A stretch of DNA of 64,000 nt from Colocasia esculenta (taxonomy: Eukaryota; Streptophyta; Magnoliopsida; Alismatales; Araceae): contig CM024757.1 in the NCBI GenBank assembly GCA_014218235.1, positions 152,471,371 to 152,535,370 on the forward strand, read 5' to 3'. The position numbers and the translations under genes were made by a program. Positions 34,645 through 46,583 of this stretch are shown in pieces. The notes below the pieces were generated by a model. It was given only the letters and a program-made list of their open reading frames with translations. It was not told the DNA's origin and searched no databases. The stretch's first letter is position 1; every line of letters begins with the position of its first letter.

Positions 34645-37600
34645 TGTAAGGCCCTCGAATTTTATTGCATTATTGTATTGCATGTAAATAATTCATGTTG
34701 TGTATGTACGTATGTAACTATTTACATAAGTACTAGTAGTATACTATTGCATGCATGTGTATAAACTAAATGTAAATAGTGTATGAATGGTATGATGGTA
34801 GTGTGTACATGATAACGTATACATATGGCATGTATATAGGTGTAAAATTTGCATGGTTTCTGCATGTTTTGGAGTTCTGGACGAAGGCCAGATTGGCGTC
34901 AATATCAATGGACGCTTGTGTTGTGTAGGCCTCAACCCTATGGACGCCAACACTAAGTCCAGCGTGCAGCGATGTGGACGCCAACTTCTCTGATCTGCAT
35001 GTGTTGCAGAGCCCAAAATTCCGGGAGAAAGCTAGCTCACCCATTGGGGAGCTATCTCCAACGGTCTGATGGCCCTCTTGTCCGACCTGCGTGAGAGGAG
35101 AGCTCCTCTCCTCTATATACAAACCCCCTTTGTGTAGCACCCCGAAAATTTTAACTACATAAAAACTCAAATAAATGGAAATAAATAATTTCCATAATAT
35201 CGGAGTATTTAAAACATACGTATCATTATCGTATGTGCTAAAACACATCAAACAATTCTGTAAAAATTATAAATCAACCCTAAATATTATTACTAAATGT
35301 TTCACAAAGAAATTTGTGCCAAGAAAAATCAGATTATCCAAGTTTAAAGTGTTTTGCAACTTATTACCGTAATTCATGAATAAGTCGGAAAATCATTATC
35401 ACACGTACTGGAATGAGTTAGAAAATTAAATAAAAATCATAAATGGACTTCAAATAATATCCTATAATGACCCATCAAGAAATTTGGTTCAATAAAAATC
35501 ATTTGGGCTAGGTTTAAGAGTTATTGCGACCTATTATCTAAATAAGGAAACAAGTCGGAAAACCGTTAACACGAAAATACGATGCAACCATAAATTAAAT
35601 AAAAATGTTGGGGAGACTTCCAACATTATATATTGATGACCCATTATCATAATTGGGCCAATGGACCACATATGACCCAAAAATCAAATGAAGCAAGAAA
35701 ATACATAGAAATTCGTAACCATAAATAAGCTGAAATTAAAAAGAGGCAATTTGAGTTGAATTGGGATGCAATCATGCATTCATGGCAACCCAAATTCGTG
35801 CCTAACTATGAGGGGAGGTTTCCTAATGCCTCACACACTCAAAGGGAGGAGGAAATCATTAAAAATAGGAAACCAAACATGCCAATCCCGAAACCCTCCT
35901 TTCCTAGTTATAATAGGACTCCTAAACACCATGGTTACTTAAATACTCTTCACCCAAACTCTAGGAACGAATTTAGAACTTTCTAGGGTCATGTGGAGGA
36001 GCTCTTGGTGGCTGAGGAGCTGTGGAACGACCACAAGAAGCCGCTCTTCTTCCCCTTCTCGTCTGCTGCGACCTGCGCAAACCACTCTCTTGAAGTCGAC
36101 CAAAGGTAGGTTTTCTCGGGCCAAACCTTAACATATCCTATAACAATGTGTAGAGCATCAAGTTAAATTTCATTTCCCACTGGTTTCATCGAATTTTATT
36201 TAGTAGATCTTGATTTATAAGCGTTTTACCAACGTCGCGCACTGTTAGAGCTTTTCCCGTTCTTAATATGTTGCACGTGATTCAAGATCGAATTAGAGTA
36301 AACTCTTAACATGGAAGTTATTCTACTTGATGTCACTATCAGCTTTCATGTTGAACATTTTATTTAAAAGTCTTTAGTTAGAGAGTTATGAACCCCGTAA
36401 GAGAGTCATGCATAATACTGTGTTTTCGGGTTTGCAGTTAGCCTTAGGTTCTTCCTGTTTTTCTTGAGATTTAAGACCGAAGTAGGTCAAGACTCCAACA
36501 TGAAAGTTCTTTTATTAGTCGATAGGGTCATCTTTTATGTTAAATGTTTTATGTAAATGTCATTATTTTGAGATTTATAAACTTCGTAATAGAGTCATGC
36601 ATGATACTGCGTTTTCTGGTTGCATTTAACTTTAAGTTGTTCATGTTTTTCACAAGGACAAAGACCGATTAGGTAAAACCCCCAACATCAAAGTTCTTCC
36701 ACTAGTTGTCCTGGTCATCGTTTATGTTAAACATTTTGTCCAAATATCAGTATATCTCATGCTACAAGCCTAACATGTAAGTCGCAACGAAGTCATGCAT
36801 GTTTAGGGTTTTTTTACGTTCTTCCTGTATTGCATGCAATTAGAGATGGATTCAGACCCAGCCCACAACACAAAAGTTCTTCCAATAGATGTCCTCGAAA
36901 TTTTCTATGTTGAAAGTTTTGTCTAAAGGTCATCATATAGAGAGATATAGGCATTTCATGAATATCGCCCCTGTTTAAAAACATGGTAAGTCTGAACCAA
37001 GAGCATGTCAGATCCCGGTCGGACTCAGGCGCTAATCCTGTGAACGCGACGGCTCGATGTGTCGCCTTCCGAGGTCTCGTCGCGACAGCCCGACATGTCA
37101 TGACCTGATTGCGACAAGACCGTTGTCGCGATCATGCTGCCTGAATCGGACCGCCCCAGTCGCGTTCTTCACAACCCCCCTGTCGCCTTCTAGCCATCCC
37201 TTCGCAGCCCTTGTCCTGTCGCAATCTGATGACCTGTCGGCTTCCTTATATGGCTATGTCGCGATCTCAGGATTTTTACCTGAAACCATGTGTTTTCTTA
37301 CAAATTTTCCCGTATATGCCCAAGGTCTGTTTAAACGTGATAATTACTGTGTAAGTTGCATGTTTTGGGTCTGATCATTTCAAGATTGTTATTTTAATGG
37401 CTTAAAAGTGTTAAACCCATTTAAAAGCTTTAATTACATGAATTTTATTCTAAGTGCTCCTTAAATGTTATGATCCATTCATGTTTCTTGTGATTTAATC
37501 TTCCTACTGTTCTTCCACGTTTAAATGATAATGGTTATCATAAAATCTTGCAATCCATGATTAGTTAAAGTGCATAGTTTTATTCCATGTTATATTGTCA

Positions 37601-40600
37601 AGTGTTTCCTGCGATTTTGAGACCGATGGTTCGTGAATTGAGACATGTGTACGGCACTACACACTAGCACTATTAGGCAGCCTTTTCTTGGGAAATTGGA
37701 AACTCTCTACCGGTCATTCCGAATCGGTAGACTAGCGACCTTTTCACCAAGGCCTCCGTAAATCTCCTCTGACCATGGATTCCCACATGGCCGACGAGTT
37801 GGTTGTACCATTGAAGTTCCCTGGAGATAGCGTGCACTTCCTTTCTCTTCTTGATCTCGTGAGTGTGACTTACAAACTAGACTAAAGCCATTAATGTAAA
37901 GATTGAACGAAAGTATAAATTGTACCGTTATGCTGCCGAATTTATCTCTTGACCATTGTTCTCATGAAATCATGTTCATTTTAATTATTACTTCTTCTCA
38001 TCATCATCATGAACATGACATTACACCTGCTTACTTATTGAAACTCTCATTGGCCATTATTAATGACTGTGGGTATCTACATTTAAAATTTTCATGAGAT
38101 GGCTGACAGGGCACGGCGTGTGTCCAAGGGCTCCAGTCTAGCCCCAATGACGGAGAGTCATAAATATACTGTTAACCATGGGGTATAATGATTACTGGCG
38201 TTGCATCTGCGCTGGGAGTACTTTCTTGCTTGTTGAATGTTAGATACATAACCACATACACGTGTCCTGGTGTACATTCTTGATGGATCTTTTCTTGGTG
38301 TACATTGGTGTCTACGTGCCTGATTAGTGTTACTTGATCGTGCTTGTGAAATCTTGCTTGCTTGCTTGCGTGATATGACCATCCTGCATTTAATGCAATT
38401 AATGATATCTTGCGTTTCTTGACATCAATTGAAATCTTGCGTGCTTGTGCAAAGTAATCTATTGCTAGTTCTATCTCGTTCACCAATCTTGTTCTATCAT
38501 AATCACTCTCTCTGGCTTGTTTTATGTATCATGTTTTAACGAGTTTTTATTCGTACTTGCATATCATTCATCGTACTTGCCTAGTTCTAAAATGTTAATC
38601 ACTTATATCATTGCCCGCACATTGAGATATAAATCCTACTGGGCTAGTTTGCTCATTCCCTACTTTTACCCCATCTAGGTGACAATGAAGTTCAAGAGGA
38701 AGAGCAAGTCGAGGATGGGAATGCGTCCGAGTGATGAGCTTTCCAACTATGAGTCTAGTTATAGTAATTTGTTTTGAGGGTTAGAACATGTAGTAGGAAG
38801 TGAGAAGTATTATGTACTTTCCTTTCATCGAGTCTTAGTCCTGTAATAGTTTCTATTTGAAATACAATGAGTTGAGATTTGAATACAATTTACATTGAGT
38901 TCAACATATGGGCCCTATTATGATGTTGTGTTGATACACATTTAGTGCGTGCTAGCTAGAGGCTTATTTGCCGACTGTCCACGTCTCGAAATATCGACTC
39001 GAATTCTTCGAATTAATATCCGCTGCGTAATTCTCGGGACGTGACACTTTGCAACCAGAAAACCCCTCTTTGGCTCTTTGCAAAGAGAAGAAGAAGAAAC
39101 CCTAGTTCTGTGAGAAAGACCTGGTTTTGCAAGCTTAGATCAGGTGATTTGGAGCTACATCCGGCCATCTACAATGACTGGGAGATAGCTGGAGCATCAG
39201 GGAAGGCTTCCCCGACTTCTCCTTGGTGTCTACATCAGTCAAGAACCCGGAGGAAGGTGTCATTAGAGGCTTCTTGGGACTGCCCAAGGAGAGCTTCACC
39301 GCCACCTTTGATCCCTTTGGAGTATTTTTCAGAGGCAAGTACCCTACCCATAACGTCCCTGTATGTGTCTAGGATGGTTTTACTATTTTTATGTATTTTC
39401 CCTCATGTCCTAGACCCCCAAATTCACCCCATCTTTGGAGCTCGGGTCTGTATTCTGCACAGACCTGACATTAACGGCAATATCCCTTGCCGCTAAGATC
39501 ATGCTTAGCGTCCAGCGATTATGCAGTTGACATTGAATTAGCGGCCACAGCTTGCCGCTAAGTTCTTCTGAGCAGAACAGCAAGCTATTCTGCCTTTCTA
39601 TATGACTAATTTCGATATGTTTCACGATGAGGATATAATGTAATCTCTTATATGCTATGTATACTAGCTAATGTGATGGATGGGAATGTGAATGTACTCT
39701 TATTTCGTGGATGGTAGAGCTTATTTACATATTTGAAAGCATGTGGAAGAATGTTCATGTGTATGTTCTCACCATTATCCTGATAATCCGTGCTAAAATC
39801 ATGTTGCCTTAATTTTGTTAGACCAAGTATGTACCACCCTGTCTGTGCTCTGAATTTTTGGAATTTTCCATGCTTATATGATTTATGGAATTTTCTGTTT
39901 TGGAAAATAGAAATCATGCGTAGGTCACGATAAATCTTCCGTAAATTGTGTATTGCCCAATAAGTTCGGGAATAAATCATGTGGCTCTATGCATGCTAGG
40001 GCTCAGACAGTGGGTTCTTAAAACTTGTGATTGTTATTCAACTCCATGCTAACTTAAATTGTGAATAGCATGTGAATTTGATGTCAGATTTTCTGTAATT
40101 ACGTTTTAGGTTAGAAAAATCTAAAAATTTTCATGTGGGATCCTAAACCCGAAATCAGCTAGTGGTTAAAATTTCAGGTCATTTGGACCAGTATATGATG
40201 CAATATGAATTTTCCATGTAAAAATGTGAAACTAATGCATGCCTTTGTAAAATGATTTGATTTTGTATATAGCAACCTGATTAGTGAAATTTCCTGAGTG
40301 CTAAATTTCTGTAATTATAGTGCCATGTTAGGAAAAACATAGAAGTGTGCATGTGAGTGAGAAAGTGAATGAAATGAGAGTGGCATGTGTAAACCTATGT
40401 GTTAAAATCGATAAAAATGTGTAATGTGTAACTCGTGCCAAATGTGACACTGCTTCTGCAGAGGGCAGTGGAACCGTATCAGGGAAAAGTCCCCCTGAGA
40501 AGGTTCAATGTGTAGTGACCCTAAGGGCATTAGGGGGAAATCCTGGAGGTGGACAAGTACCACTGGTTAGGGTGGAGACTTGTTCTCCCGGTCTGCGCAG

Positions 40601-41819
40601 TCTAAGAGTCGCCATTGTATTGCCTAGATGGCGTCTATGTGATGTGATGTGTTGTGTTCTTCTTTGGTGGTTTGGACTATGTGTCACGGCACTAAATGTG
40701 AATGTGTAAATGTGAATGTGTAAATGTGAATGTGTAAAAGTGCATGTGTAAAGTGTGAAATATACGAATTTGAAATTGTGTAAAAATGTGAAACCAAAAT
40801 GTGAGGATGTGAGTTTGTAATCCATGTTATGACAATCTGAAATCATGCTGAAACAGTAGCTTTACTATGTTATGATCATGTTTATGTATACAATATGCCT
40901 AGAATCCATGCTAGGGATAATTGTTGAGCATATATAAACAACTTCCATACTTGATTGTTCACATGTTGTGATTTAAATCGTTGTTGTAGCTCTCATGTGT
41001 TAGATTATAGTTGCTAAAGCATGTAAAACCAGCAAGTTGAAAGCATGTAAAATGGTTACGTATATGTGTAGGAATGTGTAGATTCCATGTTAGGTATGTT
41101 TCCTTTCATGCATGCTCGAAAATTTATGTCAATGGCTTTCATGTCTTGGTTGGTTGAAGGTAGATTTTTATGTGAGAAATGGATAGAAAGCATGTGATAG
41201 GTGATCCTATTTTAAGAAATCTAAAAGCATAGTCCATGTGTTTAAATTTGTAGATTCACCATGATAGGTTGTAAAAATTTAATGTCAACCATGCTATATG
41301 TTGTGTCTTGTGAACGTGTATGTAGAACCTACTATGATATGTGCATGTACGGTATGTGTAGAATTACTTGCTGAGTCTTTTAGACTCACTACTTGCTTCG
41401 GCGTACAGGTGTAGTTGGTGACGAGACACTAGTGGAGGAGACGTTGGAGAGCGACTCCGAGCGCGGAGATTAGAGTGTTGCTGGAGTACTTGTGACATTT
41501 TGTGATTTTCATAGTATGTAAATTGAACATTGTATTATCTTTATCATGGAAGAATGCATAAGTGTGGACATTTATGTATTTAATTTTCAGCAATTTGAAT
41601 TATGTGGACCTTTAGTTCTTTAAATGTTATCAAATCATGTATGTTAAATGTGGATGATGAATGAATGAAGACAGTGGTTCTTTTACTTCCGCTACTCTGT
41701 TCTTATATTCACGTGTATCTCAGCTGAATGTCATTGTTGGGTAAATGTCCCATTGTGATGACGCTCGCTATACCGACGTGGGTTGGTATAACCGTACCGA
41801 TATAATGAGGGTCGTCGCA
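34645..41819 (+). repeat. 5' LTR of element A1, carrying solo LTR F1
   Basis: Its TATA box (TATATA, 35114-35119) is followed 13 bases later by F1. It has one more TGTAAATGTGAA unit (about 40695-40735) than the 3' LTR. Word pairs TTGGCGTC/GACGCCAA occur at 34890-34985, and AACGGCAA/TTGCCGCTAAG at 39465-39560. Confidence 0.92.
35133..39046 (+). mobile_element. Solo gypsy LTR F1 (3,914 bp), TSD CTTTG
   Basis: Bounds TGTAGCACCCCG and GGGACGTGACA with CTTTG at 35128-35132 and 39047-39051. The empty site is preserved in A1's own 3' LTR at 47060-47085 (AACCCCTTTGCAACC). No primer site or coding interior. 37035-37220 has GCGAC/GTCGC words, and 38590-38690 has the ATTGCCCGCACATTGAG passage shared with F'. 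The small open frames inside carry no recognisable domains. Confidence 0.95.
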
Positions 41820-41824
41820 GAGAT

Positions 41825-41835
41825 TGGTATCAGAG
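41825..41835 (+). other. Primer-binding site of element A1
   Basis: TGGTATCAGAG five bases after the 5' LTR end, followed by TTGCCGG. Confidence 0.9.
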
Positions 41836-42010
41836 TTGCCGGTTGAGATTGCACATGAATATACCTAAGTCATCATCTTCATTACATGCTAAGTCTACAT
41901 AGGAATGTCCACATGTGTAGAATTGATTAATAATGAATGAAAAGTAGATAAGAAAATGGTTAGAAAACTTAGTAACCTAGCTCTAATGGTGGCTGAAATT
42001 TACTACAGCC

Positions 42011-43639
42011 ATGGCTTCAAGAGGTAGGCGTGGCGGAGCGCCGGCCCGTGAGGACGAGCCGCGACGTGACGAGCGGGCGGAGCAGCAGGCCCCGGCACCG
42101 CAAGGTCCTATACTTCCCCCACCGCCACCTGTGGATTATGGAGTTTTCATGCAAGGTCTGGTGCAAGCCATGCAGACGCAGGCTCACACCCAGGCAGCAC
42201 TCCAGGCTCAGTTGGAGGCTCAGCAGGCTCAAGTACCAGCTCAGGACCATGGTGGACCTTCTACCATGGAGAGATTCAATTGGATGCTACCACCCTCTTT
42301 TAAGGGGGAGAGCGATCCGTTGTTGGCTGAAAGCTGGATGAGGGAGATAGAAAAGATCTTCCGAGCCATCAGGTGTGCAGATGAGGATAAGGTTACATTG
42401 GCTACCTACATGCTACAGGAAAGAGCTGATGTATGGTGGGCTTCATTGCTGCGTACCCGGTTTGAGGACGAAGCTGTTGACGTTGCTTGGGACGAGTTCG
42501 TGAGGCTCTTTCGGGCCAAGTTCGTCCCCGAGCATGTGCACAATCGGATGGAGCAGGAATTCCTATCTTTGGCTCAAGGCTCCATGACTGTGCGAGAATA
42601 TAAGGCAAGATTTTCTGAACTCTCTAAATATGCACCTCATATCGTGGCAGATGAGCGCAGGAAGACAAAGAAGTTCGTGATGGGACTCAAGCCATCACTG
42701 CGGACGAGACTCGTGGCATTTGACCACCGCACGTTGGACGAGGCCCTCAGTGCTGCTTGTAGGCAGGAGGGAGAGATGGAGCAATACCTGGAAGAAAAGA
42801 AAGCTTCGCAGAAGAGGCCAGCAGCGACTTTCCAACGGCAAGATAAGAAGAAAGTAGTGTACCAGACACCGCAGCGATCTGTGGCAGTCGGCAGTTCTCA
42901 GGTACCCTCTGTACGTTCCCCTGGTGTGAAGAAAGAGTGTCCCCACTGTGGGAAGACACATGGTGGTACCGAATGTTGGATGATTACGGGCAAGTGCTTG
43001 AAGTGCGGAAGCAGCGACCACAAGATCAAGGATTGCCCAAGACTTCAGCAGGGAGTCCAGCGCGGAGCGCCAGCCCCAGCAGTAGCGGCAGCGGCGCCAG
43101 CTACAGGAAGACTAGGAAGGCCTCGAGCCCCAGCTCGAGTGTTTACTTTAGCTCGCGAGGACGCCGAGCAGGCGGAGCATGTCACCGAAGGTACGGTTTT
43201 GCTTTTAGGTGTGCACGCTTGGGTTTTGTTTGATACGGGTGCTACTCACTCGTTCATTTCCGAGCGGTTCGCTAGGCAGTTAGCCCTAGAGTCAGGTATA
43301 GAGTCTGAGGATTTAGAGGTCCCTTTGTCTGTGCACACCCCTGCGGGTACGGTATCGACTAGGAAGTGCATTCCGTCGTTACTTGTGTGCATTGAGGATA
43401 GAATCCTAGATGGGTGTTTCTTCTTGCTAAAGATGAAGGACTATGATGCTATTCTTGGTCTGGATTGGTTAGAGGAGCACCATGCGTTAGTGGATTGCCG
43501 CCGGAAGAGGATTGTTTTCTGCATTCCTGGTGAGGACGAGTTCTCTCATCCCTTGCCAAGGAACTTGGCTGGAAAGTTAGTCATTTCTGCCATGAAGGCG
43601 ATGCGCATGGTAAACAAGGGTTGTGACACTTTTCTTTAG
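42011..43639 (+). CDS. A1 Gag and aspartic protease (542 codons)
   Basis: The open frame starts with ATG at 42011, 175 bases after the primer site, and runs to TAG at 43637-43639. Residues 1-85 are basic then Pro/Gln-rich. Residues 95-215 form the Retrotrans_gag domain (PPSFKGESDPLLAESW, WWASLL, REYKARFSEL). Residues 310-342 hold two cysteine clusters (CPHCGKTHGGTECW and CLKCGSSDHKIKDC). Residues 405-540 are a pepsin-type protease with intact DTGATHSF at 408-415 and the later ILGLDWL. Gag builds the particle around element RNA and protease cuts the polyprotein. The frame ends in the linker before RT, where relatives read on without a stop; pol continues in a different frame from about 43639. 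Best-preserved gene in the window. Confidence 0.9.
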   Translation: MASRGRRGGAPAREDEPRRDERAEQQAPAPQGPILPPPPPVDYGVFMQGLVQAMQTQAHTQAALQAQLEAQQAQVPAQDHGGPSTMERFNWMLPPSFKGESDPLLAESWMREIEKIFRAIRCADEDKVTLATYMLQERADVWWASLLRTRFEDEAVDVAWDEFVRLFRAKFVPEHVHNRMEQEFLSLAQGSMTVREYKARFSELSKYAPHIVADERRKTKKFVMGLKPSLRTRLVAFDHRTLDEALSAACRQEGEMEQYLEEKKASQKRPAATFQRQDKKKVVYQTPQRSVAVGSSQVPSVRSPGVKKECPHCGKTHGGTECWMITGKCLKCGSSDHKIKDCPRLQQGVQRGAPAPAVAAAAPATGRLGRPRAPARVFTLAREDAEQAEHVTEGTVLLLGVHAWVLFDTGATHSFISERFARQLALESGIESEDLEVPLSVHTPAGTVSTRKCIPSLLVCIEDRILDGCFFLLKMKDYDAILGLDWLEEHHALVDCRRKRIVFCIPGEDEFSHPLPRNLAGKLVISAMKAMRMVNKGCDTFL

Positions 43640-44994
43640 TGCCAGAAGCTGATGAGTCACCTACTCTTGCAGAGATTGAGGTAGTGCAGGATTTTCCAGA
43701 CATCTTTCCTGATGATTTGTCTGGTTTTCCACCGGATAGAGAGATAGAGTTTACCATAGAGTTGCTACCGGGCACCTCTCCTATCTTGAAGGCTCCATAT
43801 CGGATGTCACCTGCGGAGTTAGCCGAGTTGAGGAGGCAGTTGCAAGAGTTTCTAGATAAGGGATTTATTCGCCCTAGTGTTTCCCCTTGGGGCGCGTCTG
43901 TATTGTTCGTCAAGAAGAAAGACGGGTCACTTAGGCTATGCATCGACTATAGGAAGTTGAACCAAGTGACTGTGAAAAACAGGTATCCCTTACCTCGTAT
44001 TGATGATTTGTTTGACCAGTTGCGGGAGGCATCAGTCTTTTCTAAGATTGATTTGCGATCTGGTTATCATCAGTTGAGGATTCGGAGTGAGGATGTGTCC
44101 AAGACGGCGTTTAGAACCCGTTATGGACATTATGAGTTTTTGGTCCTTCCTTTCGGATTGACCAATGCCCCTGCAGCGTTCATGGATCTCATGAACAGGG
44201 TGTTTAGGCCTTACTTAGATAGCTTTGTCGTGGTGTTTATTGATGATGTGTTGGTTTACTCTCCGGATGAGGCCACGCAACGTCAGCATTTGAGGTTAGT
44301 GTTAGAGGTTCTTCGTGAGCACAAGCTGTATGCTAAGTTCAGCAAGTGCGATTTTTGGTTGCGCGAGGTTCATTTCCTCGGGCATGTGATCTCCGACGCT
44401 GGTGTTGCAGTGGATCCAGCAAAGGTCCAGGCAGTTATGGATTGGGAGATTCCCAAGACCCCTTCGGAGATTCGTAGTTTTATTGGTTTAGCTGGTTACT
44501 ATCGGCGATTTATTGATGGATTTTCATCCATCGCCGCCCCTTTGACTCAGCTTACCAGAAAGGGAGTGAAGTTTGTTTGGTCCGAGAAGTGTGAGAGTAG
44601 TTTTCAATTATTGAAGACTAAGCTCACGACAGCCCCGGTGTTAGTCTTACCGAGCGGTGTAGAGGGTTTTGCTATCTACACGGATGCGTCTCGGATTGGG
44701 TTAGGCTGTGTGCTCATGCAGCAGGAAAGGGTAGTGGCTTATGCTTCTCGTCAGTTGAAGGAGCATGAGAGGAACTATCCGAATCATGACTTGGAGCTCG
44801 CAGCAGTGGTTCATGCACTAAAGATCTGGAGGCACTATCTTTATGGTGTCAGATTTGAGGTGTTTACCGACCACAAGAGCTTAAAGTATCTTTTCTCCCA
44901 AAAGGAATTAAACCTGAGGCAGAGGAGATGGATTGAGTTCTTGAAGGACTATGACTTCGACCTTCAGTATCACCCTGAAAGGCGAATGTTGTAG
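43639..44994 (+). CDS. A1 reverse transcriptase and RNase H (pol, part 1)
   Basis: Codons are readable from 43639, in a frame one base back from Gag-protease. Residues 10-30 are the linker (VQDFPDIFPDDLSG). Residues 60-260 are the RT with LRLCIDYRKLN, KIDLRSGYHQLRI, LPFGLTNAPAAF and the active-site pair in FIDDVLVYS (Asp 202-203). Residues 345-445 are the RNase H (IYTDASRIGLGCVLMQ, TDHKSLKYLFSQKELNLRQRRW). The frame fails at about 44980, just where relatives read YHPGKAN-type sequence, and the rest of pol is in another frame. GTG at 43639 is not a real start; this is a piece of the gag-pol polyprotein. RT copies element RNA into DNA and RNase H removes the RNA strand. Confidence 0.88.
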   Translation: MPEADESPTLAEIEVVQDFPDIFPDDLSGFPPDREIEFTIELLPGTSPILKAPYRMSPAELAELRRQLQEFLDKGFIRPSVSPWGASVLFVKKKDGSLRLCIDYRKLNQVTVKNRYPLPRIDDLFDQLREASVFSKIDLRSGYHQLRIRSEDVSKTAFRTRYGHYEFLVLPFGLTNAPAAFMDLMNRVFRPYLDSFVVVFIDDVLVYSPDEATQRQHLRLVLEVLREHKLYAKFSKCDFWLREVHFLGHVISDAGVAVDPAKVQAVMDWEIPKTPSEIRSFIGLAGYYRRFIDGFSSIAAPLTQLTRKGVKFVWSEKCESSFQLLKTKLTTAPVLVLPSGVEGFAIYTDASRIGLGCVLMQQERVVAYASRQLKEHERNYPNHDLELAAVVHALKIWRHYLYGVRFEVFTDHKSLKYLFSQKELNLRQRRWIEFLKDYDFDLQYHPERRML

Positions 44995-45041
44995 CGGATG
45001 CGCTGAGTAGAAAGAGGCCATCTCTCCAGCAGGATTGGAAG

Positions 45042-45608
45042 ATGTTGGAAGATGCGGCTTGCGCATTGACTGAGTTAGAGCCATCGCTATGTCAGGCTTT
45101 TGTAGCTCAGTTATCCCTTAGGTCCTCGGTTTTGGATGAGGTGATCGAGCAACAGGGAGCCGACCCTAGACTCTTAGAGTTAGTGGGCAAGGCGGGCATT
45201 GCTCGTGATGAGGACGGTGTGATTAGATTTCAGCACCGTGTTTGTGTCCCCGATTTAGTAGATGTCCGTGAGCATGTGTTAGCGGAGGCTCACAGATCGC
45301 GATTCTCTATTCATCCAGGTAACACAAAGATGTACCAGGATTTGAAGAGATCCTTTTGGTGGTCTGGCATGAAGAGGGACGTAGCGGATTATGTATCCCG
45401 ATGTTTAGTATGCCAGCAAGTGAAGGCCGAGCGACAGCGACCATCCGGCCTTATGCAAAGGATGGACATCCCAGTGTGGAAGTGGGAAGGTGTCACTATG
45501 GACTTTGTTTCGGGTTTGCCTCGATCTAGAAGGGGCAATGACTCGATTTGGGTAGTTGTAGATAGATTCTCGAAGACTGCTCATTTCTTGCCTATGAAGA
45601 AGAAGTAG
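45042..45608 (+). CDS. A1 integrase, N-terminal part (pol, part 2)
   Basis: The frame is already open from about 44985 (NVVADALSRKR), so the ATG at 45042 is only a convenient bound. The HHCC zinc site has His 84 and 91 and Cys 121 and 124 (CLVCQQVK). The first catalytic Asp is at 154 (MDFVSGLP). The frame closes at TAG 45606-45608 after LPMKKK; the same frame continues straight afterwards, so this is a single in-frame stop inside the integrase core. Confidence 0.88.
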   Translation: MLEDAACALTELEPSLCQAFVAQLSLRSSVLDEVIEQQGADPRLLELVGKAGIARDEDGVIRFQHRVCVPDLVDVREHVLAEAHRSRFSIHPGNTKMYQDLKRSFWWSGMKRDVADYVSRCLVCQQVKAERQRPSGLMQRMDIPVWKWEGVTMDFVSGLPRSRRGNDSIWVVVDRFSKTAHFLPMKKK

Positions 45609-45629
45609 TCAGTAGAGAGTTTAGCTAGA

Positions 45630-46538
45630 TTGTATGTTAGTAGTATCATTAGATTGCATGGTGTGCCGAAGTCGATCATTTCGGATCGAGATCCGAGATT
45701 TACTTCGAGGTTGTGGAAGGGTCTTCAGGAAGCTTTAGGTTCGGAGCTGAAGCTCAGTTTGGCGTTTCATCCCCAGACTGATGGACAGTCCGAAAGGACT
45801 ATCCAGACGCTCGAGGATATGTTGAGAGCGTGTGTGCTGGATTGGAAGGATGATTGGGAGCGTCATTTACCTCTAGTGGAGTTCGCATACAACAACAGCT
45901 TTCATGCGAGTATTGGTATGGCTCCATTTGAGGCGTTGTATGGTAGGCCCTGCAGATCTCCGTTATGTTGGGAGGAGACTGGTGATAGGCAGCTGATCGG
46001 TCCGGAGTTAGTTCAGGAGACTTCGGATAAGGTCCAGCTTATCAGGAAGAGGCTTGTTGCGGCTCAAGATAGGCAGAAGAGCTATGCCGACAACAGGAGG
46101 AAGGATCTTGAGTTCGAGGTTGGCGATCATGTCTTCTTGAAGATATCGCCTACTCGAGGTGTTGTAAGATTTGGCAGGCATAGTAAGTTGAGCCCTAGGT
46201 CCATTGGCCCATATGAGATTCTCAGACGTTTGGGCAGCGTGGCATATGAGCTAGCATTACCCCAAGCTTTGGCTAGCGTTCACCCTGTATTCCACGTATC
46301 TATGCTTAGGAAGTATGTCCGAGATCCATCTCATGTGATTAGTCATGAGCCAGTGGAGATTCAGCCAGATCTGTCGTATGTCGAGCAACCAGTAGCTATT
46401 CTTGACCGGAAGGTTCAGCATCTCCGGAACAAGAGTATTGCGTCGGTGAAAGTTCTCTGGCGGAACTTCTCACGAGAGGAGGCTACTTGGGAGCTTGAGA
46501 ATGCGATGAAGAAGAAGTATCCCCTTTTGTTTAAGTAG
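45630..46538 (+). CDS. A1 integrase C-terminal part with chromodomain-like tail (pol, part 3)
   Basis: Same frame as the piece before it. Asp 19 (SDRDPRF) and Glu 55 (HPQTDGQSE) are exactly 35 residues apart, completing the DD35E set with Asp 154 of the previous part. Then come FAYNNSFHASIGMAPFEALYGR, the GPY/F-type module (GPYEILRRLG) and VFHVSMLRKYV. At about residues 256-302 a chromodomain-like segment reads LDRKVQHLRNKSIASVKVLW…EEATWE. Such tails define chromoviruses and are thought to steer insertion to marked chromatin. Stop at 46536-46538, 33 bases before the purine tract. Confidence 0.9.
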   Translation: MYVSSIIRLHGVPKSIISDRDPRFTSRLWKGLQEALGSELKLSLAFHPQTDGQSERTIQTLEDMLRACVLDWKDDWERHLPLVEFAYNNSFHASIGMAPFEALYGRPCRSPLCWEETGDRQLIGPELVQETSDKVQLIRKRLVAAQDRQKSYADNRRKDLEFEVGDHVFLKISPTRGVVRFGRHSKLSPRSIGPYEILRRLGSVAYELALPQALASVHPVFHVSMLRKYVRDPSHVISHEPVEIQPDLSYVEQPVAILDRKVQHLRNKSIASVKVLWRNFSREEATWELENAMKKKYPLLFK

Positions 46539-46570
46539 CGTCGTTCTAACTTCGAGGACGAAGTTTCTTT

Positions 46571-46583
46571 AAGGGGGAGAGGG
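46571..46583 (+). other. Polypurine tract of A1
   Basis: AAGGGGGAGAGGG directly before TGTAAGG at 46584. Confidence 0.88.

Noticed and set aside
36814..37374. Open frames of about 100 codons within F1
   Set aside because: They follow the GCGAC/GTCGC words on both strands and have no domain; F1 is a solo LTR.
43621..43645. Programmed -1 frameshift between Gag-protease and RT in A1
   Set aside because: The overlap lacks a canonical slippery heptamer, relatives of this clade usually read gag-pol in one frame, and other breaks follow downstream; mutation or sequencing error is simpler.
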